Positions 6,824 through 14,699 of a stretch of DNA of 16,563 nucleotides are shown in pieces. This DNA is from an uncultured Prevotellaceae bacterium (GTDB taxonomy: Bacteria; Bacteroidota; Bacteroidia; Bacteroidales; Bacteroidaceae). A program made the translations under genes and the position numbers. The notes under the pieces are model-generated. The model ran no database searches. It was not told the DNA's origin and worked only from the letters and a program-made list of their open reading frames with translations. Every line of letters begins with the position of its first letter. Positions within the stretch are counted from its first letter, which is position 1. The DNA is taken from positions 1 through 16,563 of the forward strand of contig CALELI010000032.1 in the NCBI GenBank assembly GCA_937902455.1, in the 5' to 3' direction.

Positions 6824-7114
6824 TTACACGAAATGGATGTCAGTAATGACCTGGGCATTCACTGTATTATTGAGTTTGTCGACGAGTGAGGTTCTCATCA
6901 TCATCAGGTTATTCTTCAGTACCGACGACTTTATCTTCACGAAAAGAGTCTGGTTCTTGATGAACATATCACCTGTGTACTGTTCTATCCCATCTCCCAT
7001 CACATCCTTCCAGGCCGACATGAGCCGGAACTGATTCAGGGGAGTCTCCAGTCCTTCATCACGCATAAAGCGGCGAAGGATAACACCGACTTGTTCACTG
7101 TTACTCTTTTTCAT
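6824..7114 (-). CDS. DUF721 (DciA-like) protein
   Basis: A 96-residue protein made of a single DUF721 domain. Features include VGVILRRFM (9-17), the conserved SAWKDVMGDGIEQYTGDMFIKNQTLFVKI region (about 29-57) and a helix with LKNNLMMMRTSLVDKLN (about 61-77). DUF721 is the core of DciA, the helicase operator that helps load DnaB in bacteria lacking DnaC, so a replication role is inferred. The protein is short, with little beyond the core. Its ATG (7112-7114) overlaps the recF stop (7111-7113) by the pattern ATGA, which indicates translational coupling. Confidence 0.82.
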   Translation of the reverse strand: MKKSNSEQVGVILRRFMRDEGLETPLNQFRLMSAWKDVMGDGIEQYTGDMFIKNQTLFVKIKSSVLKNNLMMMRTSLVDKLNNTVNAQVITDIHFV

Positions 7115-8217
7115 TCCACAATCCCTTCCCTTACGCTGAACAGTTTATAATCCTTGCCCGTACTCTCCAGTATTCTGTCAATATGCTCACGGTTTGTATC
7201 AGTGATGAAAATCTGTCCGAAATGCTCATCATTTGCAAGTGAGACAATCTGTGCAACTCGTGAGGCATCCAGTTTGTCGAATATGTCATCCAGAAGGAGC
7301 AGAGGCGTAGTTCGGCTTCCTGTTTCCTTTAGAAAGTTGAACTGAGCCAGTTTAAGCGCAATCAGGAATGTCTTGTTCTGTCCTTGCGACCCTTCCCATT
7401 TTATTCCATACCCATCGAGAGTCATTTCCAGTTCGTCCTTATGCACACCGTGAAGAGAGTAGCCAACCACAAGATCCTTCTTTCTGCTATCCCTGATAAT
7501 TTCGAGAAGGTTACCTCTCTCACAATGACTTACATATTTCAGCCCAACAGTTTCCTTACCTTCTGATATCTTGTTGTAGTAATCCTGAAAGACAGGGACA
7601 AACTCGTCAACGAACTTTTTCCTCTCAGCATAAATCTTCACTCCTTCCTCAGCCATCATCTCGTCGTACATATCAAGCAATTCGTCAACATTGCCACTAA
7701 TAGGAGAATCCTCGAACTGCTTCAGAATGCTGTTCCTTTGCTGCAAGGCCTTGCTGTATCTCATCAGGCTTCCCAGATAATCTTTGTTATACTGAGAAAT
7801 AACCACATCCATCAGTTTCCGGCGTTCCTCACTCCCTCCCCCAATCAGTTCCGAGTCGTTCGGAGAGACAAGGATTACGGGCAGTAATCCCAGATGTTCC
7901 GACATTCGCTTGTAGAGTTTCATGTTACGTCGCATCTGTTTTACCTGTCCCCGTTTCAATCCACACTGGATAGTTTCCTCAGTACCATTCAGGTCATATA
8001 CACCCTTGAGCATCATCACATCCTCGCCATGTCGGATATTCATGGAATCAATGTGGTTTGTCGCACTCTTGGTGAACGACAGGAAATATATTGCGTCCAG
8101 CAGATTTGTCTTGCCCTGCCCGTTCTGGCCGACAAAACAATTCACATTCGGAGAGAATTCCACAGAGGTTTCTCCAATGTTTTTGTAGTTCAATATTTCC
8201 AGTCGTTTCAATATCAT
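7111..8217 (-). CDS. recF: RecF, DNA repair ATP-binding protein
   Basis: The 368-residue protein has Walker A GQNGQGKTN (30-38), VSPNDSELIGGGSEERRKLMD (about 117-137), the ABC signature-like SQGQNKT (277-283) and Walker B LLLLDDIFDKLD (306-317). Order, spacing and length are normal for RecF, an SMC-like ATPase that helps load RecA at single-strand gaps and stalled forks. The neighbouring DUF721 gene overlaps its stop codon. The start is 52 nt from the divergent tRNA-Gly gene. No good promoter was seen for recF in that gap; the nearest is a degenerate TTTATTTG near 8238-8245 on the minus strand. Confidence 0.95.
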   Translation of the reverse strand: MILKRLEILNYKNIGETSVEFSPNVNCFVGQNGQGKTNLLDAIYFLSFTKSATNHIDSMNIRHGEDVMMLKGVYDLNGTEETIQCGLKRGQVKQMRRNMKLYKRMSEHLGLLPVILVSPNDSELIGGGSEERRKLMDVVISQYNKDYLGSLMRYSKALQQRNSILKQFEDSPISGNVDELLDMYDEMMAEEGVKIYAERKKFVDEFVPVFQDYYNKISEGKETVGLKYVSHCERGNLLEIIRDSRKKDLVVGYSLHGVHKDELEMTLDGYGIKWEGSQGQNKTFLIALKLAQFNFLKETGSRTTPLLLLDDIFDKLDASRVAQIVSLANDEHFGQIFITDTNREHIDRILESTGKDYKLFSVREGIVE

Positions 8218-8227
8218 CTTAAAAAAC

Positions 8228-8259
8228 TTTTCTTATATCAAATAAATTTATTAACTTTG
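8228..8259 (+). promoter_or_regulatory. Promoter for tRNA-Gly
   Basis: TAACTTTG (8252-8259) is an exact -7 match. TTTT (8228-8231) stands for the -33 TTTG with a 20-nt spacer. The predicted RNA start falls a few nt before the tRNA at 8270. The element occupies almost the whole 52-nt gap shared with recF. Confidence 0.65.
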
Positions 8260-8269
8260 CCGTCGAAAT

Positions 8270-8342
8270 GCGGTAGTAGCTCAGTTGGCAGAGCGTTGGC
8301 TTCCCAAGCCGAAGGTCGCGGGTTCGAGCCCCGTCTACCGCT
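8270..8342 (+). tRNA. tRNA-Gly, anticodon CCC
   Basis: A 73-nt cloverleaf. The acceptor stem GCGGTAG pairs with CTACCGC, the D stem GCTC pairs with GAGC, and the anticodon stem TTGGC pairs with GCCGA (one G-U) around the loop TTCCCAA, giving anticodon CCC, which reads GGG. The T arm GCGGG-TTCGAGC-CCCGT has one G-U pair. The unpaired discriminator base is T, as usual for bacterial tRNA-Gly. CCA is not encoded (TCA follows). A promoter lies just upstream and a terminator just downstream, so it is a single-gene transcript. Confidence 0.96.
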
Positions 8343-8347
8343 CAGAT

Positions 8348-8379
8348 GATGAGAGTCACTTGGTGGTTCTCATCTTTTT
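8348..8379 (+). terminator. Terminator of tRNA-Gly, covering the GH31 stop codon
   Basis: GATGAGA (8348-8354) pairs with TCTCATC (8368-8374). The stem continues inward through two G-T pairs and CAC/GTG to a 3-nt TTG loop, about 12 pairs in all, and is followed by TTTTT (8375-8379). The convergent GH31 gene ends inside it, with its stop at 8356-8358. There is no T-run on the minus-strand side. Confidence 0.8.
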
Positions 8380-11300
8380 ATCTACAAGCATCACATCCGT
8401 CATCTCCGGTTTGAATTTCATCACCTGTTTAGCGACAAAACGAATCTTCATCACCGTCACATCACCTTCCAAAGGTTTCTTTTCACCTATATTGGCAAAT
8501 GTAGGATAGAGTGCCTTCATGCCATTTGAGTGCAGACGGTCACGGGTGAGGTCATACATTCCAGCAATACAAGCGTCAGCATCCGTTCCAGCATATTCCA
8601 TTTTATTTACATCGTATGGGATACATAAACTTAATGCATTGACACTCTTCAGAGCCTTTCCACTGACGGTAAGTGTGATAGTGTCACCAACATTATAGTT
8701 CTGCTTGTCGGCTGCAATCTGCAAGGTTCCCGACACGGCAGGAACCGGTTTTCTGCTCACACCATCCTCCATTTCAATGGTAGCGGCACTGATATCGTAT
8801 GCGTCAATGAGCCCATTTCCGTTTATATCACCCTGACTGATATAACCTTCAAAGTCGCTGTCACCCTTACGCAGGCCATTATAGTTCATGAAACTTGTAA
8901 GGTCGTTCTCATCGAGTCTGCCATCCCTATTGAGGTCACCCTGAATATACCATTCACTATTCGGTTTACGGAAGACATAAATCTGCTGACCGCTACCGAA
9001 TCCACCAACGCCCTCTGTGACATTGAAACGAATATATCTTGCCGTTGCAATGAGGGCAAGTTCCTTTGTCTGGCTATTGCGTGCCCAGTTGAACTCTCCG
9101 GCAGAAGTCCAGTTCTGATTGTCCATACTTATCTCAACCGTACCCTTCAGGAGCGTGCCGTTGCCGGCATCAGTACGAGGAACATACTGGATTTTGTCGA
9201 GTTGGTTCACGCTTCGTAAATCCATTGTGAGAGTAAACGGAACAGCGTTCTGTCCCCACTTGGTGTGCCATGTTGAACCAAGATCGAAATCAAATAGTTT
9301 TTCAACCTGTTGACCACCCTGATTCTCACACGAAGTCTCACCACGAATTCCATGAACAGCATCCTTGAGAGGGTCCTCTATTGTACTTACATTCATGTCA
9401 GTCCACTCACTTGTCCCGTCAGCATTCACGGCACGGACTCTGATTGCATAATCACTGTGAGGAGTGAGTCCGTCAATCGTGTAAGTGTGTTGTCTAATGA
9501 TACTGTAAGTCTGACCATCGAACATGAGTTCATAATAGTCGGCATTGGCTACTTCTTCCCATTTCAACTTGATGTCGTATGTCCCAGCTTCACTATCTGC
9601 TGCAACCGGACGGGCCAGTTCGCCATGAGTCTTGAGGAGCATTCCGGAATTGAAATAAGGCTTTTCTATCTCTATGTTGATACTGATATCATGATTACAT
9701 ATATCCATCTGCTCAAGGTTAATCATCAAGCCTCTGATGGCCATATACTCATCATCCGTTGTTCCATAATAATATGAATTAGGTGTCTGAGTCATCGACT
9801 TGTAATCGTCCACCTTTGTCAGTTTTACTTTCTTGTTATTTATTCTGACAGTGAATTTCTTCGGCTCGTTCATCATATAGACCCTGAGCAGAGTTGACTT
9901 CATCGGTTCGAAACCATTGTATGTTCCCGATACTTTGCCGACATGTATTTCACATCCCTTTGGCTGCATCGCGATCTTAATCTGATTGGTGACGCATTCC
10001 TTATTCAGGTAACTCTGTGTCATTCCGTCGTCATCATAGTCACAGAATTCATTATCTGCACCAGGATAGATGTCATAACTGCGGAAATGAGAATCTATCT
10101 CCGAAGGGTTACGTGTTGGCTTGTGCATAGGAATGATTGCTCCTTCCTTAATAAACACAGGCAGTTTCCATATCGGCGCATCAAAGTCGTTGAGGATACG
10201 GCTGCCGGCAAACGACTCGCCTGTGAAGTAATCTATCCAGTTTCCTTTCGGAAGGTAGATTCCATTACGGATGTCATTGCCATCTTCATCGGCTGCAGTA
10301 TTCTGATAGATTGGTGCCACGAGTATGCTCGGTCCGTACATGAACTGATACTGGGTACGGATTCCCAACGTATATGGATTTTCCTCTTCAAGCATCATTG
10401 CACGCATGATTGGTTTGCCAGTGATGGCATCATGAGCAACACTATATGAATAAGGCAGTAGTCGGCTCTTCAGTTTCAGGTACCAGCGGTTTATCTTTGC
10501 AGCCGTCTCACCCTGAGCCTGAGGGTATTTCTTGCTCGATCCCCATCCATCCATGTTGAGTTGCATCGGGGTGAATGTCTTCCATTGGAATTCGCGGATA
10601 TTCACAGGAACGTTCTTGCCTCCGAATATGCCGTCCGTATCACTCGTAGCATTAGGCATACCCGACAATCCGCAGCCTATGTATGAAGGGATGTGGAAGC
10701 GGATGTACTCCCACTGACCACCCGTCTGGTCGCCTGTCCAGATACCGGCATAGCGCTGAGTTCCAGCCCAGCCGTCAACGCTGATGATGAACGGACGGGC
10801 TTCATTGCCATAATATGCCATTACCTGTGCAATATCCGAAACACCATTCAGCCCGAAACTATATCCTGCACCTACCCATGCCACGTCGGTCTTCAGCACC
10901 CTCACACCTCCGTCACGGACTTCCCTGATGATGTCTCTCTGAAGTAGCGGTTCAATCCCTTCCTTCGGATGAAGGTCACTCTGAGTCCAAAGTCCTATCT
11001 GAACACCACGAGAACGGGCATACTCTCCGAATTCCTTCAGATTCTGCACATTGCCCTCAAGGGTTGAGGTCTGACCATAGCCTGTAGCATATCCGTCGTT
11101 TGGAAGTATCCAGCCAAGTGGATAGTCATTGTCAAGATACCTGTCTATGACTCCACGGGCACTGAACTGGTAACTGCCATTCTCTCCGTTCAAGGTTTCC
11201 TTCACACCTCCGTTGTCCTTCTGGCTCTCGGAATATCGTTTGCCGTCCTCAAAGAGGATGCCGTCCTCTGATTCCTTCCAGTAGTCACGGTTATAGGCAT

Positions 11301-12063
11301 TGAGATGTCCCTGATAGAAACCATATTTAGGAAGTAGCAGCGGATTACCCGTCAACTGATAGTAGTGATTCAGCAGCCCCGTCCTTGAATCATCGACCAT
11401 CAGGAAGACATCAAGATATGAGGTATTGTGAGTGAGCCGGACTTCGTCTTTGCTTGTCTTGCCGAAATCATATCGTCCCGGAGCGAATGTATAGAACATC
11501 ATCCCATAGCCACCCGTACTCCAGAAGAACGGAACAGGACTTGACACACCACCGTCCACCCAGTTATTGGTGTTCTCGATGGCTATCTCCTGTCCCTTGT
11601 GGCTGAACCGTCCGTTCTGGCATCCACCGCCATAGAAATATTCTGACGGTGAACTCTTATAGGACAGCGTCACCTTACTCTTGTCTGAAAAGTCGAGAGA
11701 AAGGTTGTCGATTACGGAGCGCGTTCCTGATTTTACAGTCAGATTACCTTCCTTGCCGACATTTAGTGTCATCATAGATGTAGAGACCGACGTTCCGTCA
11801 ACGGCAATAGTCCCCACTGAAGTTCGAGGATTGTCCACGAGTATCTGTGCCGGAGGATTCGATTCCGGATTACGGATGATTCCACCCTGCGGGTCATAGA
11901 AGACACGAACGATTTTCGGACTGTAAAAGTCAAGGTACATCTGTTTTCCACCATCCAGGTCAACCTGAATGGTCGTTGAGTTCAGTCTGCTGGCTTTCTG
12001 GGCATAGCCGCTCAATGACGCACATATCAACACACTAACGATGGCAATTATCCGTATCTTCAT
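8356..12063 (-). CDS. Secreted modular GH31 glycosidase with Fn3, F5/8C, dockerin-like and cohesin-like parts
   Basis: A 1235-residue protein with signal peptide MKIRIIAIVSVLICASLSGYA. An N-terminal beta-sandwich (about 25-240) is followed by the GH31 barrel (about 240-580). The barrel holds VLKTDVAWVG, where Asp393 is the likely nucleophile, and GIWTGDQTGGQWEYIR, where Asp445 is the likely acid/base. A beta-sandwich runs to about 800. Then come an Fn3 domain (about 818-897), an F5/8C or CBM32-like domain (about 900-1032), two Ca-binding dockerin-type loops, GDLNRDGRLDENDL (1042-1055) and GDINGNGLIDAYDI (1078-1091), and a cohesin-like beta domain (about 1112-1225). GH31 enzymes hydrolyse alpha-linked sugars. 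GH31 plus Fn3 plus F5/8C recalls the alpha-N-acetylgalactosaminidase group of GH31, which acts on mucin-type glycans; this substrate is a guess. No SusC/SusD genes are nearby. The gene starts 25 nt after the C69 peptidase gene. Confidence 0.92.
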   Translation of the reverse strand: MKIRIIAIVSVLICASLSGYAQKASRLNSTTIQVDLDGGKQMYLDFYSPKIVRVFYDPQGGIIRNPESNPPAQILVDNPRTSVGTIAVDGTSVSTSMMTLNVGKEGNLTVKSGTRSVIDNLSLDFSDKSKVTLSYKSSPSEYFYGGGCQNGRFSHKGQEIAIENTNNWVDGGVSSPVPFFWSTGGYGMMFYTFAPGRYDFGKTSKDEVRLTHNTSYLDVFLMVDDSRTGLLNHYYQLTGNPLLLPKYGFYQGHLNAYNRDYWKESEDGILFEDGKRYSESQKDNGGVKETLNGENGSYQFSARGVIDRYLDNDYPLGWILPNDGYATGYGQTSTLEGNVQNLKEFGEYARSRGVQIGLWTQSDLHPKEGIEPLLQRDIIREVRDGGVRVLKTDVAWVGAGYSFGLNGVSDIAQVMAYYGNEARPFIISVDGWAGTQRYAGIWTGDQTGGQWEYIRFHIPSYIGCGLSGMPNATSDTDGIFGGKNVPVNIREFQWKTFTPMQLNMDGWGSSKKYPQAQGETAAKINRWYLKLKSRLLPYSYSVAHDAITGKPIMRAMMLEEENPYTLGIRTQYQFMYGPSILVAPIYQNTAADEDGNDIRNGIYLPKGNWIDYFTGESFAGSRILNDFDAPIWKLPVFIKEGAIIPMHKPTRNPSEIDSHFRSYDIYPGADNEFCDYDDDGMTQSYLNKECVTNQIKIAMQPKGCEIHVGKVSGTYNGFEPMKSTLLRVYMMNEPKKFTVRINNKKVKLTKVDDYKSMTQTPNSYYYGTTDDEYMAIRGLMINLEQMDICNHDISINIEIEKPYFNSGMLLKTHGELARPVAADSEAGTYDIKLKWEEVANADYYELMFDGQTYSIIRQHTYTIDGLTPHSDYAIRVRAVNADGTSEWTDMNVSTIEDPLKDAVHGIRGETSCENQGGQQVEKLFDFDLGSTWHTKWGQNAVPFTLTMDLRSVNQLDKIQYVPRTDAGNGTLLKGTVEISMDNQNWTSAGEFNWARNSQTKELALIATARYIRFNVTEGVGGFGSGQQIYVFRKPNSEWYIQGDLNRDGRLDENDLTSFMNYNGLRKGDSDFEGYISQGDINGNGLIDAYDISAATIEMEDGVSRKPVPAVSGTLQIAADKQNYNVGDTITLTVSGKALKSVNALSLCIPYDVNKMEYAGTDADACIAGMYDLTRDRLHSNGMKALYPTFANIGEKKPLEGDVTVMKIRFVAKQVMKFKPEMTDVMLVDKKMRTTK

Positions 12064-12088
12064 CTTATTATCAATTACAAATTCTTGA

Positions 12089-13711
12089 CTACTTTATCAG
12101 ATATTTCTCTCCTGTTTCCTTGAGAATCTTATTCCAGTATTCCTCGCTGTAGCCAGGACGGTTAGGGAACTGTGAGTAACCTTCCGGTGTACGGAGGAAC
12201 TTATCGTTGTCGTCCACTTTCTTCACAGCCATGTCATTGTGCTTCACTACTATATACGAGAACAGCCCCTTCCATGTGTCCATCATCTTCTTCGCAGCAT
12301 CCTTGCTGAATGAAGTCAGGGCACCTCTGTCGTCTGCACCAATCTTGTCAAGGCGTGCAACGTCGGCAATGAAGGCTTTCTCTGTAGCTGAACGGTAACG
12401 TTTAAGGTCTGGGAACATCTTGCTGTAGAAAGGATATACTATGTTGGATATCGTGTTCTGTACCCAGAATGCAGATTCCCATGAGAATGTCACTTCATCC
12501 TGCACTCCGGCTTTTCTTCTGAAACAGTCGGGAGCTTCGAGACTTCCACAGGATATAGGAGTATAAGGAGCCATGTTGGCATCATCGTTTGTCCACCATA
12601 CTATTCCACCGACAGGGTCAGCCATCCAGCTTCTCATCTGACCTACGAAAGAGAATCCAGTCTGCTGTGTACTTGTAGGGCGTTCGTTGAACACTTCCTT
12701 GTCGCCGACCTTCTTGCTCAGAGGTGTAGGACGGTAAGGCATGTTCCACGCACCTGCACCGAGATCGTGAGTGATGTCGAGAGGAGTTCCCTCGTAGTGA
12801 TCTCTCATGTCCTCCATGATGTCTGTCAATCCTACCTTCTTGTCAGGACGCAAATAGAGAGGCATCTCTGTATTGAGGTTCTTGCAGAGAACATAGTCGA
12901 GATATTTGTCCATTCCGCTCACATGGTGGTTGAAGAAGCTCCACACGCGTGCTTCGCAATACCTTACTGCGCTGAAGTCATTTGGAGCGTATGCATCTCG
13001 GAAGCTGAAGTCTTCATCCTTGCCGGTGAAGAATCCTTTCTCCTTCGCAAACTTAATCACATCCTTACTGTAAATCACATCTTCCTTCGGGAACAGTTTC
13101 AGGAACTTAGTGATACGGCTCTGGTTAGCGTGAGCAGAGATGTATCCATCAGGTATTCTCACTGCCACCCATACAGCGCCCTTGCTGCCGGGACCCTTGC
13201 CTATCATCTCCATGACCCACGCCTCGTTCTTGTCGCAGATGGAGAAGGTCTCGCCTTCGCTGTAATAGCCGAACTTCTCAACCAGTGAAGTCATCACGTC
13301 GATAGCCTCACGTGCTGTCCTACTGCGTTCAAGGGCGATATAAATAAGGCTTCCGTAGTCCACCCTACCCGTACTGTCCACCAGTTCCTCACGTCCGCCG
13401 AATGTGGTCTCCGTCACGCTCACCTGGTTTTCGTTCATCTGACCGATGACGTTATAAGTCCTGTTTGCCTGAGGAATCTCACCAAGATACTTGTTCGTAT
13501 CCCAGTCATAGACCTTCCTCATCTCGCCTTTCTGGTGAGTTCCACCCTTATGGAAATGCATGTCACCATACATACCATAACTGTCAGCATTATATGTTAC
13601 GAACACACTTCCGTCAGCAGAAGCGCCCTTAGTCACGATAAAGTTAGTGCAGGCCTGTCCCTGAACACCACTAACCACCAGCAGCAATGCTGCTATAAAT
13701 AACTTTCTCAT
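12089..13711 (-). CDS. Secreted C69-family dipeptidase (Ntn hydrolase)
   Basis: A C69 peptidase (PepD-like, PF03577 type). From the ATG at 13709-13711 the signal peptide is MRKLFIAALLLVVSGVQGQA. Cleavage there would expose Cys21 in CTNFIVTKGASADGS, the N-terminal nucleophile of this family. Further family segments are NADSYGMYGDMHF, YNVIGQMNENQVSVTETTFGG and NEAWVMEMIGKGPGSKGAVWVA. The mature protein is about 520 residues, longer than lactobacillar PepD but normal for Bacteroidetes members. An upstream in-frame ATG at 13730-13732 would add MKNEYWN, but these codons come from the heptamer array 13718-13766, so the inner start is preferred. It probably cleaves dipeptides in the periplasm or outside the cell. 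Neighbours are nadC upstream and GH31 25 nt downstream. Confidence 0.88.
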   Translation of the reverse strand: MRKLFIAALLLVVSGVQGQACTNFIVTKGASADGSVFVTYNADSYGMYGDMHFHKGGTHQKGEMRKVYDWDTNKYLGEIPQANRTYNVIGQMNENQVSVTETTFGGREELVDSTGRVDYGSLIYIALERSRTAREAIDVMTSLVEKFGYYSEGETFSICDKNEAWVMEMIGKGPGSKGAVWVAVRIPDGYISAHANQSRITKFLKLFPKEDVIYSKDVIKFAKEKGFFTGKDEDFSFRDAYAPNDFSAVRYCEARVWSFFNHHVSGMDKYLDYVLCKNLNTEMPLYLRPDKKVGLTDIMEDMRDHYEGTPLDITHDLGAGAWNMPYRPTPLSKKVGDKEVFNERPTSTQQTGFSFVGQMRSWMADPVGGIVWWTNDDANMAPYTPISCGSLEAPDCFRRKAGVQDEVTFSWESAFWVQNTISNIVYPFYSKMFPDLKRYRSATEKAFIADVARLDKIGADDRGALTSFSKDAAKKMMDTWKGLFSYIVVKHNDMAVKKVDDNDKFLRTPEGYSQFPNRPGYSEEYWNKILKETGEKYLIK

Positions 13712-13717
13712 ATTCCA

Positions 13718-13766
13718 ATATTCATTCTTCATTTTTCATTCATTGTTAACTGTTAACTTTTAACTA
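13718..13766 (-). repeat. Seven-unit heptamer array across the nadC end
   Basis: Read on the minus strand from 13766, seven heptamers follow in phase: TAGTTAA, AAGTTAA, CAGTTAA, CAATGAA, TGAAAAA, TGAAGAA, TGAATAT. The array includes the last nadC codons and its TAA stop (13753-13755) and ends 7 nt before the preferred start of the C69 gene. Positions 13738-13758 are identical to 14649-14669. Confidence 0.8.
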
Positions 13767-14628
13767 CCAACTTATCCGACCCCACAGCCTTGAAGCTCAT
13801 GTCGAGTCCTTTGACAGAATGAGTCAGCGCACCTACCGAGATGAAGTCCACGCCTGCCTCTGCATAGTCACGAATGGTGTCGTAAGTGATTCCGCCAGAT
13901 GATTCTGTCTCGTATCTGCCTGCAATGAGTTTCACAGCCTCACGTGTCTGCTCTGGTGTGAAGTTATCGAGCATTATTCTGTCTACACCACCGAAGGCGA
14001 GCACCCTGTTCAGTTCCTCGAAGTCGCGTACCTCTATCTCGATTTTCAGGTCCTTGCCTTTCTCTTCGAGATACTTATGGCAACGGCTTATGGCATTCTC
14101 TATTCCTCCGGCAAAGTCAATGTGATTGTCCTTGAGAAGAATCATGTCGAAGAGTCCGATTCTGTGGTTGGTTCCTCCACCGATCTTCACAGCCTCCTTC
14201 TCCAGCATACGCATTCCAGGAGTAGTCTTGCGAGTGTCGAGCACCCTTGCACCTGTACCGGCGATTCTCTCCACATACCTGTTTGTCATCGTGGCAATTC
14301 CCGACATTCTCTGCAGGATGTTCAGCATGAGGCGTTCGGTCTGCAGCAGACTCTGAATCTTACCCTTCACACTCATCACGATATCTCCGGGTTTCACATG
14401 AGCACCATCGTGGATATACACTTCGACCTCCATTGTTGGGTCGAAGCGATGGAACACCTCGATGGCGATTTTCTCACCGGCAAAGATGCCTGGCTCCTTG
14501 ATGAGCAGTTTTGATTCACTTACTGCATCTGCTGGAATGCAGCACAACGTAGTGTGGTCTCCGTCGCCTATATCCTCTGAAAACGCGAGGTCTATAAGTC
14601 TGTCATTTAATTCTTCTACTGATAACAT
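13753..14628 (-). CDS. nadC: Nicotinate-nucleotide pyrophosphorylase (quinolinate phosphoribosyltransferase)
   Basis: The 291-residue protein has the complete NadC motif set: EDIGDGDHTT (18-27), TERLMLNILQRMSGIAT (97-113), DTRKTTPGMR (131-140), NHRIGLFDMILLKDNHI (154-170), IEIEVRD (196-202), IMLDNF (218-223) and ISVGALTHS (263-271). It converts quinolinate and PRPP to nicotinate mononucleotide, CO2 and pyrophosphate in de novo NAD synthesis, in the cytoplasm. The usual partners nadA and nadB are not in the window. It sits between two secreted-protein genes, 71 nt after the upstream one, and both flanking gaps contain heptamer arrays. Its final residues (VVKS and stop) are encoded by one of those arrays. 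Confidence 0.95.
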   Translation of the reverse strand: MLSVEELNDRLIDLAFSEDIGDGDHTTLCCIPADAVSESKLLIKEPGIFAGEKIAIEVFHRFDPTMEVEVYIHDGAHVKPGDIVMSVKGKIQSLLQTERLMLNILQRMSGIATMTNRYVERIAGTGARVLDTRKTTPGMRMLEKEAVKIGGGTNHRIGLFDMILLKDNHIDFAGGIENAISRCHKYLEEKGKDLKIEIEVRDFEELNRVLAFGGVDRIMLDNFTPEQTREAVKLIAGRYETESSGGITYDTIRDYAEAGVDFISVGALTHSVKGLDMSFKAVGSDKLVVKS

Positions 14629-14635
14629 ATCGGTT

Positions 14636-14684
14636 AATTTAATTCATAATTCATTGTTAACTGTTAACTGATAACTGATAACTA
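14636..14684 (-). repeat. Seven-unit heptamer array upstream of nadC
   Basis: Read on the minus strand from 14684, the units are TAGTTAT, CAGTTAT, CAGTTAA, CAGTTAA, CAATGAA, TTATGAA, TTAAATT, all in phase. It fills most of the gap between the carboxypeptidase-regulatory-like gene and nadC. It shares an identical 21-nt core (14649-14669) with the array at 13718-13766 about 0.9 kb away in the same orientation. Confidence 0.85.
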
Positions 14685-14699
14685 AATCAAGCCTCTCAA

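Noticed and set aside
8238..8245. recF promoter
   Set aside because: TTTATTTG misses a key base of the -7 element and has no -33 match at the right distance, so it is not listed as a feature.
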